Source: Undibacterium paludis (lineage in GTDB: Bacteria > Pseudomonadota > Gammaproteobacteria > Burkholderiales > Burkholderiaceae_D). Taken from it: a DNA stretch of 64,000 nucleotides. Of this stretch, positions 36,353 through 45,553 are shown piece by piece; position 1 is the first letter of the stretch, and the number at the start of each line of letters is the position of its first letter. The stretch spans positions 62,001 to 126,000 of the forward strand of contig NZ_JAKZHX010000014.1 of NCBI RefSeq assembly GCF_022568815.1, read 5' to 3'. The position numbers were made by a program, and so were the translations under genes. Under the pieces are notes generated by a model that was not told the origin of the DNA, did no database searches, and saw only the letters and a program-made list of their open reading frames with translations.

Positions 36353-36810
36353 TGCTGACCTCCCTCTTTATTGTTCAGGCTATCGGGCAGCACTTCGAAA
36401 TCTGCGGTGCGGTCCAGTTGCTGCAAGGCTTGCAATAATTTTTCCGGCGGGCTGGTCAGTTTGCGGGCGGACAGGTCAAGCCATCCTACCAGTGAGGTAA
36501 CACGTGCCGCCAGTTTCCCCTTGTTGAAAAATTCATTGCGTATCTTCAGCTTGCGCCCATCGTCAGACAGGCCTGCAAGACTTTGCGTCACGACGACTTC
36601 ATCAAGCAAATGGAATTCGCGAAAATACTCGATTTCATCTTTCATCACCACTGGCCCCAGGCGCAGTTGCATGAATGCACTCATGGGGAAACCGCAGTCA
36701 GAAAAATACATCATCCTGACATCGGCAGACTTGTCCAGGTAAGCGGTGTTGCGCATATGGGAATTGAAATCCATATCACCCCAACCGGCAATCAGGTTTT
36801 TTTCATACAT
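36349..36810 (-). CDS. Acyl-CoA thioesterase-like hotdog protein
   Basis: A 153-residue hotdog-fold protein of the 4HBT group. GWGDMDFNSHMRNTAYLDK corresponds to the catalytic W-x-D-x-D-x-x-x-H-x-x-N region; KDEIEYFREFHLLDEVVV and RVTSLVGWLDLSARK form the central strands. AAGGGGG precedes the ATG. Probably hydrolyses acyl-CoA thioesters; chain length unknown. Confidence 0.88.
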   Translation of the reverse strand: MYEKNLIAGWGDMDFNSHMRNTAYLDKSADVRMMYFSDCGFPMSAFMQLRLGPVVMKDEIEYFREFHLLDEVVVTQSLAGLSDDGRKLKIRNEFFNKGKLAARVTSLVGWLDLSARKLTSPPEKLLQALQQLDRTADFEVLPDSLNNKEGGQQ

Positions 36811-36846
36811 GCTGTTTCCCCCTTGAGTGTTGTTCTGATGTCCTGA

Positions 36847-37152
36847 TTATCTTGCCAGATTTTTCAAACCCAGTACCTCGATTTTTTCTATGCTGGGCGG
36901 GCTGCTGAACAATTCTTCCGCCTTGCTCATCAACGCCTGGGCGATCGGGCCCTGCAAATGCGCCTGACGGTCTGCTTCAGTCTCAAAGGCATCGAATACG
37001 CCGAAGACATTGTCAGACAATTGCAGGGCGAACCAGATCGGCGTTGTAGCTTCCTGGTTGGCCAGGGCCAGACCCATTTCCAGAAAGGCGGCAACATCGG
37101 CGGCTTTGCCAGGTTTGGCTTCAAAACGGGCGAACAGGGCGTGCTTGATCAT
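36847..37152 (-). CDS. Antibiotic biosynthesis monooxygenase (ABM)-domain protein
   Basis: A 101-residue dimeric ferredoxin-like protein: HALFARFEAKPGKAADVAAFL, then PIWFALQLSDNVFGVFDAF and ADRQAHLQGPIAQALM. No cofactor motif. GGAG precedes the ATG. It is divergent from the GlxA-type regulator, which may control it. Confidence 0.87.
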   Translation of the reverse strand: MIKHALFARFEAKPGKAADVAAFLEMGLALANQEATTPIWFALQLSDNVFGVFDAFETEADRQAHLQGPIAQALMSKAEELFSSPPSIEKIEVLGLKNLAR

Positions 37153-37273
37153 GATATATCTCCATTGACTTGAATCTATACTTGCATCGCGGGATTGCGA
37201 TGAAGTGAGACTTTACAGATGACCCGGTTTGTTTGATACTGGCGCGATTGACATCTTTGGTATGGATTTTGCC

Positions 37274-38233
37274 ATGAACATCAACATCCTTGCTCTCGAT
37301 GGTGTTTTCGATACCGGCCTCTCCATCGTGCTCGATGCACTGACGACAGCGAATGAATTGTCCGGCTTGCAGGCAGACCCTGCAGCACCCATGAACATAT
37401 CACTGGTGGGCATGCGGCGGCGTGTGCAAACCGCGCAAGGCATGAGTGTGACAGTAATGCGTGCCGATGAAGTACCCGCGCCTGACCTGGTCATCGTACC
37501 CGCCCTGGGCTACAAGATGCCGGATACCTTGACCCAGGCGCTGGCACGCCCTGATGTGAAAGAGGCGAGCGCTGCCTTGTCCCGCTGGGCCGATGATGGT
37601 GTACGTATTGCTGCTGCCTGCATAGGCACTTTTGTGCTGGCGGAGAGTGGCGTGCTTGATGAGCGCGATGCCACGACAACCTGGTGGCTCAATCCCCTGT
37701 TCCGCCAGCGTTATCCGTCCGTACGCCTCAACACCAGCCACATGATCGTCCAGTCCGGTCAGTTCCTGACCGCCGGTGCGGCGTTCAGTCATATGGACAT
37801 GATGTTGTGGCTGATACGACAGAGCAACCCTGAACTGGCTAGCCTGGTTGCCAGTTATCTGGTGGTTGACAGCCGTCCATCACAAACGGCATATGTGATT
37901 TCTGATCATCTCTCGCATGCCGACCCCATGGTGGAACGCTTCGATCGCTGGGCACGCAGCCATCTGGACCAGGGCTTTAATCTCGATGAGGCGGCTGATG
38001 CGCTGGCGACCAGCAAGCGTACCCTGGCGCGGCGTATTCATGAAGTCTTGGGCAAGACGCCGGTGTCGTATGTGCAGGATTTGCGCATAGAAAAAGCGGT
38101 ACATCTGCTGAAGACTTCCAATCACAGCGTAGAGCAGATTGCTGGTCTGGTGGGGTATGCGGACGGGGTTACCCTGCGAACTTTGTTGAGGAGGCGGTTG
38201 GGGAAGGGGATACGGGAAATCAGGGTGGGGTGA
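37274..38233 (+). CDS. GlxA-type AraC regulator (DJ-1/PfpI + HTH)
   Basis: A 319-residue activator. Residues 1-190 form a DJ-1/PfpI-like domain with the nucleophile-elbow Cys in GVRIAAACIGTFVLAESG. Residues 215-318 form the AraC-type double HTH (LDEAADALATSKRTLARRI; SVEQIAGLVGYADGVTLRTL). The start is uncertain: ATG 37274 matches the family, 37262 and 37229 are also open, and none has a clear ribosome site. Likely regulates the divergent ABM gene. Confidence 0.88.
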   Translation: MNINILALDGVFDTGLSIVLDALTTANELSGLQADPAAPMNISLVGMRRRVQTAQGMSVTVMRADEVPAPDLVIVPALGYKMPDTLTQALARPDVKEASAALSRWADDGVRIAAACIGTFVLAESGVLDERDATTTWWLNPLFRQRYPSVRLNTSHMIVQSGQFLTAGAAFSHMDMMLWLIRQSNPELASLVASYLVVDSRPSQTAYVISDHLSHADPMVERFDRWARSHLDQGFNLDEAADALATSKRTLARRIHEVLGKTPVSYVQDLRIEKAVHLLKTSNHSVEQIAGLVGYADGVTLRTLLRRRLGKGIREIRVG

Positions 38234-38307
38234 AGTTTTGCTGATCGTCTTAACGACATGCATCCGAGCTAAAGACAATTTGATTGACGACTGATCTGAG
38301 TTACGTC

Positions 38308-38478
38308 ATTCCCGCGTGTTTTTGGCGGGAATCCAACGGGTTGGTGCTCCAGCGGCGTTCGTGGCGTGCCATATCGTTTGTCGAATGTCGTACTTTGATT
38401 AAAACGATTGCCCTTCGTGGGCACAAGCCGGGTCTCGGCCCGGCGGCCGGATTTCTTTCTTTGCTTCGCCAAAGAAAG
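38308..38478. repeat. Hairpin-rich intergenic element, likely interspersed repeat
   Basis: The 475-bp gap 38234-38708 holds three perfect hairpins: ATTCCCGC/GCGGGAAT (38308-38332), GCCGGG/CCCGGC (38427-38444) and CTTTCTTTG/CAAAGAAAG (38455-38478, with a further CAAAGAAAGG copy just after). Such motifs recur in intergenic repeats of many proteobacterial genomes. No coding gene is supported in this gap. Confidence 0.65.
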
Positions 38479-38708
38479 GAATCAAAGAAAGGCGACCCAG
38501 GCGTAGCACTGCACTGCGCCGCTTGCAAGCGATTGCCGTTACGCAGGACGAAACCCCTGTTACACCTCAAACACGGGCCTTTCTTTATCCATTTTCTGTA
38601 CCGCACAAATGGCGGCTACGCATGGGAACTGCTAAATTCAAAAACAACGTCAGCACGACCGTTACTCGCGTATTTTGGTATTGGTTTGATCGTTGATTAT
38701 GGTGATAC

Positions 38709-39563
38709 TTATTTCAATTGATAAGCTGCCTCAGAAAACGACCCCACAGGCGCCAAATCTGCATACGCGGTCGGTCTTCCCTGCTGCTTGGCCATGAAGG
38801 CTTCCATCAGGTTGGCGCTTTGCCAGATGCCGGATTGCAGCCAGCCCATCTGTTGCAGGGCGTCATGAGTGCTGTGGTCGCGTGCGTAGTGGATGGCCTG
38901 CTTGCTGCCCCAGATGGCAACCGGTGGCTTTTCGGCGATTTCTGCTGCCATGTGCAGGGCGGCTTCCAGCATCGCTTCCTGGGTGTCAAACACCTCATTG
39001 ACCAGACCGACCGCCAGAGCACGGGCAGCGGGCAGGCGGCGGCCAGTGTAAGCCATTTCATGGACTATGCCTTCCGGTATCAGTTTGGGCAGGCGTTGCA
39101 GGGTGCCGAGGTCGGCGGTCATGCCTATATTGATTTCCTGTATGCAGAAGAAGGCATCGCTGCTGGCCAGACGTATGTCGCTGGCGCAGATCATGTCGAC
39201 GCCGCCGCCTATGCAGCCGCCGTGGATGGCGCTGATGACAGGCATGCGCAGGGATTCGATCAGGTTGAAGGCGTGCTGCATGTCTTTCAGCGCCAGCGCG
39301 ATATTGGCGCGGCCTATGGCAGTGACATCATCCAGGCTGATGCCGCCACCGGCGAACACGTCGAGCGCCATGCCGGCGGTGAAGTGCTTGCCGCTGGACG
39401 AAATCACCAGTACCCGCGCATTCGCCTGATTTTGCAGGTCCTGCAAAATCCCGGCCAGTTCCTTGAAGAAGACTGGTTGCATGGTGTTGAGTGTAGCTGG
39501 CCGGTTCAGGCGCAGATGAGCGATTTTATTGCTGATACTGAAATCAAAGCATTGATATGTCAT
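38709..39563 (-). CDS. Enoyl-CoA hydratase/isomerase, dienoyl-CoA isomerase-like
   Basis: A 284-residue crotonase. The oxyanion region is GKHFTAGMALDVF and IHGGCIGGGVDMICASDIR. EINIGMTADLGTLQRLPKLI carries the Glu and Asp pair typical of delta3,5-delta2,4-dienoyl-CoA isomerases, and the Asp in GGGVDM is also kept. It therefore probably shifts double bonds in unsaturated fatty acyl-CoA oxidation. GGGGA precedes the ATG. Confidence 0.88.
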   Translation of the reverse strand: MTYQCFDFSISNKIAHLRLNRPATLNTMQPVFFKELAGILQDLQNQANARVLVISSSGKHFTAGMALDVFAGGGISLDDVTAIGRANIALALKDMQHAFNLIESLRMPVISAIHGGCIGGGVDMICASDIRLASSDAFFCIQEINIGMTADLGTLQRLPKLIPEGIVHEMAYTGRRLPAARALAVGLVNEVFDTQEAMLEAALHMAAEIAEKPPVAIWGSKQAIHYARDHSTHDALQQMGWLQSGIWQSANLMEAFMAKQQGRPTAYADLAPVGSFSEAAYQLK

Positions 39564-39657
39564 GGTGTCCCCACGGAAAAGTTAACAGCACGGTAAAATC
39601 ATACTGGATATGAGCACTTAATGACGTCAACTTACTTATCGTTAGAGGATATCGACT

Positions 39658-40662
39658 ATGGCACTTGCATCACTGGATTCCCGTTCGCCCCACCTGTCGC
39701 GTCTACCGGCGGTACTGCAACACCTGAGCCTGCCCGTCATTGGTTCTCCCCTGTTTATTGCCAGTGGCCCCAGACTGGTGGCTGCGCAGTGCAAGGCCGG
39801 TATCGTAGGCTCTTTCCCTGCCTTGAATGCCAGACCAGCAGAGTTGCTTGATACCTGGCTGACAGAATTGCAGACAGAACTGGCCGCTTACCAGGAAGCC
39901 CACCCAGATGCATTGGTAGGCCCGATTGCCGTCAACCAGATTGTTCATCAGTCAAATGACAGGTTGGCCCATGATGTCGAGGTCTGCGTCAAACACCAGA
40001 TACCCATCATTATCTCTTCCCTGCGTGCGCCACCCAAAGAAATGCTCGACGCCATCCACAGTTATGGCGGCATTGTCATGCATGACGTGATTTCCATCCG
40101 TCATGCCGAAAAAGCCCTGGAATCCGGTGTCGACGGCCTCATTCTGGTAGCCGCCGGCGCTGGGGGGCATGCCGGCGGCCTGTCGCCGTTTGCCCTGGTT
40201 GGTGAGGTAAGACGTATCTTCGCCGGTCCGATTGCCTTGTCCGGCTCGATTGCCACGGGTGACGCCGTGCTGGCGGCACAGGCCATGGGAGCAGATTTTG
40301 CCTACATAGGCTCGCGCTGGCTGGCGACAGTGGAATCGAACGTCGACGATGCCTATCGCCAGGCTATTGTTGAATCCGCCGCCGCCGACATCGTCTACAC
40401 CAACCTGTTTACCGGCGTGCACGGCAATTACCTGAAAAAATCCATCATTGCCGCTGGCCTGGACCCCGACAACCTGCCGGTGGCAGACAAGAGCAAGATG
40501 AATTTTGGTTCCGGTGGCGGCAGCAAGGCCAAGGCCTGGCGCGATATCTGGGGAGCTGGGCAGGGGGTGGGGCTGATGGATGAAGTGCTCACCGTGGCCG
40601 AAGTGGTGGCGCGTCTGAAGGCTGAATATCAGGCTGCCAAAGCCCGTCTGCTCAGCCTGTAA
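39658..40662 (+). CDS. Nitronate monooxygenase-like FMN oxidoreductase
   Basis: A 334-residue TIM-barrel FMN protein of the nitronate monooxygenase/2-nitropropane dioxygenase family: LPVIGSPLFIASGPRLVAA, PIIISSLRAPPKEML, LILVAAGAGGHAGGLSPFAL (FMN loop and catalytic-His region), IALSGSIATGDAVLAAQAMGADFAYIGSRWL. Such enzymes detoxify propionate 3-nitronate, but many members have other substrates. GAGG precedes the ATG. Confidence 0.92.
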   Translation: MALASLDSRSPHLSRLPAVLQHLSLPVIGSPLFIASGPRLVAAQCKAGIVGSFPALNARPAELLDTWLTELQTELAAYQEAHPDALVGPIAVNQIVHQSNDRLAHDVEVCVKHQIPIIISSLRAPPKEMLDAIHSYGGIVMHDVISIRHAEKALESGVDGLILVAAGAGGHAGGLSPFALVGEVRRIFAGPIALSGSIATGDAVLAAQAMGADFAYIGSRWLATVESNVDDAYRQAIVESAAADIVYTNLFTGVHGNYLKKSIIAAGLDPDNLPVADKSKMNFGSGGGSKAKAWRDIWGAGQGVGLMDEVLTVAEVVARLKAEYQAAKARLLSL

Positions 40663-40711
40663 GCTGGTCAGATCGATTCTGTTGTGTTGTTTTTTTGAAA
40701 ATGAGATATCC

Positions 40712-41026
40712 ATGAGCAAAGCCTATATCGTTGCCGAAATCCATGTGACCAATCCCGGCCCTTACGCTGATTACCGCGCACTGGCGACGGCCAGCGTTGC
40801 GCAATATGGCGGCCAGTTCCTGGCAAGAGGCGGTACCCGCCTGCAAAAAGAGGGTGGTGATGACCAGCATAACGAAGGCTGGCGTACCGTGATCGTTGAA
40901 TTCCCTTCCCTGGCGCAGGCGCAGACCTGGTATGACTCGGTCGAATATGGTAAGGCCAAGGACATACGCCTGGCCAATTCCATCGGCCGCCTGTTCATCG
41001 TGGAAGGTGTGGCGCCTGCGACCTGA
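40712..41026 (+). CDS. DUF1330-family protein
   Basis: A 104-residue dimeric alpha+beta barrel protein: MSKAYIVAEIHVTNPGPYAD, then YGGQFLARGG and IVEFPSLAQAQTWYDSVEY, matching DUF1330. ATG 40712 begins the family; upstream codons lack support. Separated by 49 bp from the nitronate monooxygenase gene, so probably cotranscribed. Activity unknown. Confidence 0.9.
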   Translation: MSKAYIVAEIHVTNPGPYADYRALATASVAQYGGQFLARGGTRLQKEGGDDQHNEGWRTVIVEFPSLAQAQTWYDSVEYGKAKDIRLANSIGRLFIVEGVAPAT

Positions 41027-41129
41027 TCCAGGGGCTGGACCGCGGCCTTAAATGTAAATTGCCAGCAGGAATTCAAGTTTGCAAAGAGACTTGCCGTAAC
41101 TAGGGTATCTCACTGCCAAGAATTCAATT

Positions 41130-42239
41130 ATGCGCCGCTATCTCGCCCTGCTCGTACCTATGCTGCTGGCCTTGTCCGCCCAGGCGAACGACCCGCCGTC
41201 CAAACCGATCAAATCGGCATCCGCCAAAGAAGAGGCTTCGGCCTCTGCTGCATCGGGGTCTGCCTCTGCATCGGCGTCCACCAAGGAAGAGCGCAAACCT
41301 GGCGCCAAAGAGAGCAAGGAGTCTGCCAAAGAAGCAGCCGTCCGCGCCAAAGAGGCACTGGCAGCTGATGAACTGGCAGCACGCATTGCCGAACGCCTGA
41401 GCGTCATACGCAAAGAAAAAGATGAAGCCGCCGCCCGCAGCGCACCCAAGCCCGTGCCACGTCCAGCCTATGCGCCACCGGTACGCCGGCCAGAAGTGGT
41501 AAAAAGCAAAAGCGATCATGGTGGTGGCAATGGGGCTGCAGCAGGCACATTGGCCGTTCATGGTCAGGTGCACTGGAGTTATCAGGGCGAAGGTGGTCCG
41601 CTGAACTGGGGCAAACTTAATCCTGCCAATGCCAAATGCGATATTGGCGAACGACAGTCACCGATTGATATCCGCGATGGCATCAAGGTCGACCTGGACC
41701 CGATTGCCTTTGACTACAAACCCAGCCGTTTCAGCGTGGTTGATAATGGTCACACCATACAGGTGAACATGGGGGCCGGTAATTACATCAATGTGCTGGG
41801 TCATAATTACGAACTGGCCCAGTTCCATTTCCATAAGCCATCTGAAGAGCGCGTCAATGGCAAGAGCTTTGAAATGGTTGCTCATCTGGTCCACAAGGAT
41901 GCTGACGGCAAACTGGCCGTGGTTGCCGTGTTGATAGAGCGCGGCAAGGCGCATAGCCTGGTCCAGCATGTGTGGAACAACCTGCCGCTGGAAAAAAATG
42001 AGCCTGTACAGGCACTGACCACCATGGACATGAACGACATATTACCGGTCAAGCGCGACTACTATACCTATATGGGTTCACTGACCACGCCACCTTGCAG
42101 TGAAGGTGTGTTGTGGCTGGTCATGAAAGAACCTATAGAAATTTCACCAGACCAGTTGACCATCTTCAGTCGCCTGTATCCGATGAATGCCAGGCCGATA
42201 CAGAAGAATTCAGGCCGCCTGATCAAGGAGTCGAACTAA
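41130..42239 (+). CDS. Alpha-carbonic anhydrase with long low-complexity N-terminus
   Basis: A 369-residue exported zinc enzyme interconverting CO2 and bicarbonate. Signal peptide ends near LSAQA. Residues 22-140 are Ser/Ala/Lys/Glu- then Pro-rich, with no fold evident. The catalytic domain starts at about 145: QSPIDI, zinc ligands His233, His235 and His252, proton-shuttle region NGHTIQV, and GSLTTPPCSEGVLW with the Cys170-Cys323 pair expected to be disulfide-bonded. Ordinary bacterial alpha-CAs are about 250 residues, so the linker is the odd part. Confidence 0.93.
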   Translation: MRRYLALLVPMLLALSAQANDPPSKPIKSASAKEEASASAASGSASASASTKEERKPGAKESKESAKEAAVRAKEALAADELAARIAERLSVIRKEKDEAAARSAPKPVPRPAYAPPVRRPEVVKSKSDHGGGNGAAAGTLAVHGQVHWSYQGEGGPLNWGKLNPANAKCDIGERQSPIDIRDGIKVDLDPIAFDYKPSRFSVVDNGHTIQVNMGAGNYINVLGHNYELAQFHFHKPSEERVNGKSFEMVAHLVHKDADGKLAVVAVLIERGKAHSLVQHVWNNLPLEKNEPVQALTTMDMNDILPVKRDYYTYMGSLTTPPCSEGVLWLVMKEPIEISPDQLTIFSRLYPMNARPIQKNSGRLIKESN

Positions 42240-42250
42240 GAACCTGCCGT

Positions 42251-42691
42251 TCAGGCAGATGCGTTTTCCCAGGTTGCCCTGAGTTCCTTGCGTACGACGA
42301 TCTTCAGGCCGGACCAGATGTTGTTGACGGCGCAGACCTTGATGTCGACATAGCCAAGGGGCAGTATGACTTCACGTATCACATCTTCAGTGATGTCCGT
42401 GGGCAGCTTCGATGCTTTTTTGGGCCAGGATACCCAGATGATGGCATCACTGCGCAGACAGGGTTTATATACTGCCAGCTCCTTGATCAGGACAGCTTTC
42501 TGGTTGGTGAACAAGTGGACCAGGTCAGTCATGGACGAGGCTTTTTTTTCAAAATGGACCTGCTCTGGCAGAGGCGCCAGCAGCTCAGGATAGTCAGGTG
42601 GCGCATTCCTGACAAGAACATGGTTGCCAGCCTGTATGCCAAGTTTCTTTGCCAGGGGTGTGCCTGAGTAAGCGTTAGTGACAGAGCTCAT
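42251..42691 (-). CDS. DUF3052-family protein
   Basis: A 146-residue protein: AYSGTPLAKKLGIQAGNHVL, IIWVSWPKKASKLPTDITED, then VKVCAVNNIWSGLKIVVRK, a clear match to DUF3052. ATG 42691 is preferred because it begins the conserved region; 42706 is also open. Function unknown. Convergent with the carbonic anhydrase, 11 bp apart. Confidence 0.88.
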   Translation of the reverse strand: MSSVTNAYSGTPLAKKLGIQAGNHVLVRNAPPDYPELLAPLPEQVHFEKKASSMTDLVHLFTNQKAVLIKELAVYKPCLRSDAIIWVSWPKKASKLPTDITEDVIREVILPLGYVDIKVCAVNNIWSGLKIVVRKELRATWENASA

Positions 42692-42712
42692 GGTCGTCGC
42701 ATACATAGAAAA

Positions 42713-42747
42713 GCTGTACCTGGCACTGTAACAGTGCCAGGTACAGC
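42713..42747 (-). terminator. Terminator with perfect 16-bp stem
   Basis: 42713-42728 pairs with 42732-42747 around TAA. On the minus strand it is followed by TTTTC, so it ends the transcript of the cache-domain locus and shields the DUF3052 gene. Confidence 0.8.
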
Positions 42748-42784
42748 AACAGACTACATCCAGCTTCTATCACGGCTGGCTTCT

Positions 42785-43139
42785 TTATTTGTAAATACCG
42801 CAACCTACCACCACGTCGCCAGATTTCTCAAAATAAGTTGATTTGGCTTCAATCGCTTTGGTCGTGGGATGGGGCCATTTGTAATCGACCCAGCCTTGCC
42901 CCTTGCTTTTTGCCACTCAAATCAAGTACAAATATATATAGATCGCGGTCGCTGAAACTGCCTTTGGGATTATTGAATTCCGGGTAAGCGGCTTCGGCTC
43001 CCTTGGTCTTCATATAGCTGATGGCTTTTTTGACCATGGCTTCAGCCTCCTGCGCCGTACCATGGTCTGCCGCACAAGCGGGCAATATGAGGAAGAGACT
43101 CGATAAAACAGCGACGAATAATCTGATGAACTTGACCAT
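42785..43139 (-). pseudogene. Single-cache-domain exported protein, internally deleted and frameshifted
   Basis: From ATG 43139 (GGAG seven bases upstream) the frame gives a signal peptide (VKFIRLFVAVLSSLFLILPACA) and the cache N-half (AEAMVKKAISYMKTKGAEAA, SFSDRDLYIFVLDLSG), then runs into 15 unrelated residues. In another frame the cache C-half continues: KSKGQGWVDYKWPHPTTKAI, then STYFEKSGDVVVGCGIYK and a stop at 42785. Intact proteins of this kind have about 35 more residues at the junction, including the AHGANP-type motif, so a deletion of roughly 100 bp plus a shift has occurred. The short GGCAA repeats at the junction could have mediated it. Confidence 0.82.
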
Positions 43140-43288
43140 GATCAATCTCCTGGGTTTGAGGCATCACACTCCGGGCATTCAACAACATACGTCCAGAATA
43201 TGATACGCCCCAAGCCAGGTTGACCTATCTTTATTTGGTACTACTTAACAATTTCCTACATTCAATTTCCATAGTTAATTTTCTTGCA

Positions 43289-45538
43289 TTAAACCTGCCT
43301 GTAAGGCAATTCGCGCCAGCGCTTGCCACTGACTCTGGCAATGGCATTCGCAAAAGCAGGGGCCAGTGCAGGCAAGCCAGGTTCGCCCATGCCGGTAGGG
43401 GCATCTGCACTGGGGACAATATGCACGGCTATCTGTGGCATATCGGTAATGCGGGGTACCACAAAGTCGCCGAAGTTGCTTTGCTCGACCACACCATCCT
43501 TGAGCGTGATGGCTGCACCTGGCAGGCACATTGACAGACCCATCAGGGCTGCACCTTGCACCTGCGCTTCCACGCTTTTTGGATTGACAGCCAGGTTGCA
43601 ATGCACACCGGCAGTGACCTTGTGCAACTTGGGCTGACCACTTTTGATAGACGCTTCCACTACATAGGCAACGACTGACGAGAATGACTCATGCACTGCC
43701 ACCCCATAGGCCCGGCCTGCCGGTAGCTTCTTCTTGCCGTAGCCAGATTTTTCTACGGCCAGTTCCAGTGCGGCTTTGTGCCGTGGATGCTTGTTGCCCA
43801 TCAGTTTCAGGCGATAAGCCACCGGGTCTTGTTTGGTGGCCTGGGCAATTTCATCGATCAGGGTTTCCATGACAAAGGCAGTGTGGGTAGAACCCACGCT
43901 ACGCCACCATAAGACCGGGACATTGATCTTGGGATGATGGACGGACAGGCGCATCGGCATTTCATATGGTTCTTTCATGCCTTCTACTGCCGTGACGTCC
44001 ACACCGTTCTGTACCATCATGCCTTCGAATGGGGTACCACTGACGATGGACTGGCCGACGATGACATGGTCCCAGCCCAGGATATTGCCCTGCGCATCAA
44101 AACCTATCTCGGCCTTGTGCAGATGCATGGGGCGGTAGTAGCCGCCTTTGACATCATCTTCACGGCTCCACAAGGTACGCACCGGTGCATCGAGGCCGGC
44201 AGTTTTTGCGGCCTTGGCGACCTGACAGGCTTCCACCACATAGTCACTGGTGGCAATCGCCCGGCGACCAAAGCCGCCACCAGCCATCTGGGTATGGATG
44301 GCGACATTCTCGGGCTTGACGCCCAGCACAGTTGCCGCAGCGAAGCCATCGAGACCGGGCATTTGCGTACCTAGCCACAGCTCTGCCTTGTCGCCCTTGA
44401 TGGCGACCGTGCAGTTCAGCGGTTCCATCGGTGTATGGGCCAGGTAGGGGAAAACGAATTCCGCATTGAGCTTGTGAGGTGCACCTGCGATTTTCGAAAC
44501 ATCATCATTGAACTTCAGCTTGCCCGGTGTTTTTGTCATTTCCTTGTAACTGGCCAGCAGCTTGACGGAATCGACTTTTTCCACACCATCGGTATCCCAT
44601 TCCAGCTTCAGCACATCGCGAGCCTGTTTGGCCGGCCAATAGCCAGTGGCAATGATGGCGACACCTTCACCGCCACGGTCAACCGGTACACGCAGCACAG
44701 CCTTGACGCCTTTGATGGCTTTGGCTGCGCTGTCATCGAATGATTTGACTTTTGCACCGAACACCGGTGGCCTGGCGACCACGGCCGTCAGCATGCCGGG
44801 CAGGTGGGCATCGATGCCATAGTCCTGGGTACCGGTTGATTTGGCTTTTGCATCAAGACGGCCTGTGGGTTTGCCTATCAGGCGAAAATCCTTTGGGTCT
44901 TTCAGTGTAACTTTTTCCGGTACCGGCAAGGTCATGGCGGCTTCTGCCAGCTCGCCATAACTGAGCTTCTTGCCGCCGGGGCCAATGACAAAACCATTTT
45001 CCGTGCGCAGATCGGCTGCAGGGACATTCCATTTGGCAGCGGCGGCACTGACCAGCATGGCGCGGGTACGCGCACCAAGTTCACGGTATTGTGTGTAAGA
45101 ATTCTTGATGGAATTCGAACCACCTGTCAGGTGCATGCCAAAGGCAGGGTCAACATAGGCCGGGTGATTGTTGCCATGGACGCTCCTGACTTTGGACCAG
45201 TCGGCATCGAGCTCTTCTGCCAGTATCAAGGGCAGCGCAGTCTGTACACCCTGGCCAAAGTCGAGACGGTTGATGGTAACGGTCACCGTGCCATCGGCGG
45301 CAATCTGCACAAAGGCGCCCGGCTGCTCGGTCGGCTTCAGACCTGCGGGTGCCTTGGCGGCAGCATCCTGGGCCAGCGTCAGTACTGGGTAACAACCGAG
45401 GGCAAAGCCACTGACTGCCGCCATTTTCAAAAAGCTGCGGCGTGGCAGGCTGCTGGTAGCAGAGCCTGACGGTGTGGATTGTTGGAGCAATGCCTGCAAA
45501 TGTTTGGGCAGGTCGGTAAAACGGGCTTCAAAATGCAT
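43289..45538 (-). CDS. Molybdenum hydroxylase large subunit (IorB-like, Tat-exported)
   Basis: A 749-residue molybdopterin-binding subunit of the xanthine dehydrogenase family, closest to isoquinoline 1-oxidoreductase beta. A Tat-like signal PRRSFLKMAAVSGFALG sits near 32-50. Cofactor-contact segments include RLDFGQGVQTALPLILAEEL, AGGGFGRR, LWWRSVGSTHTAFVME and GMGEPGLPALAPAFANAI with the catalytic Glu. AGGAGG precedes the ATG. The 2Fe-2S subunit gene lies 15 bp upstream. No cytochrome c subunit or maturation gene is nearby; an aldehyde or N-heterocycle is the likely substrate. Confidence 0.92.
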   Translation of the reverse strand: MHFEARFTDLPKHLQALLQQSTPSGSATSSLPRRSFLKMAAVSGFALGCYPVLTLAQDAAAKAPAGLKPTEQPGAFVQIAADGTVTVTINRLDFGQGVQTALPLILAEELDADWSKVRSVHGNNHPAYVDPAFGMHLTGGSNSIKNSYTQYRELGARTRAMLVSAAAAKWNVPAADLRTENGFVIGPGGKKLSYGELAEAAMTLPVPEKVTLKDPKDFRLIGKPTGRLDAKAKSTGTQDYGIDAHLPGMLTAVVARPPVFGAKVKSFDDSAAKAIKGVKAVLRVPVDRGGEGVAIIATGYWPAKQARDVLKLEWDTDGVEKVDSVKLLASYKEMTKTPGKLKFNDDVSKIAGAPHKLNAEFVFPYLAHTPMEPLNCTVAIKGDKAELWLGTQMPGLDGFAAATVLGVKPENVAIHTQMAGGGFGRRAIATSDYVVEACQVAKAAKTAGLDAPVRTLWSREDDVKGGYYRPMHLHKAEIGFDAQGNILGWDHVIVGQSIVSGTPFEGMMVQNGVDVTAVEGMKEPYEMPMRLSVHHPKINVPVLWWRSVGSTHTAFVMETLIDEIAQATKQDPVAYRLKLMGNKHPRHKAALELAVEKSGYGKKKLPAGRAYGVAVHESFSSVVAYVVEASIKSGQPKLHKVTAGVHCNLAVNPKSVEAQVQGAALMGLSMCLPGAAITLKDGVVEQSNFGDFVVPRITDMPQIAVHIVPSADAPTGMGEPGLPALAPAFANAIARVSGKRWRELPYRQV

Positions 45539-45553
45539 GGTCGTTCCTCCTGA

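Noticed and set aside
38301..38606. Open frames within the hairpin-rich gap
   Set aside because: They cover inverted repeats and lack ribosome sites or domains; a repeat element explains them better.
42849..43139. Short exported protein read as complete
   Set aside because: Its last 15 residues are unrelated to the family, while the true cache C-half lies in another frame to 42785.
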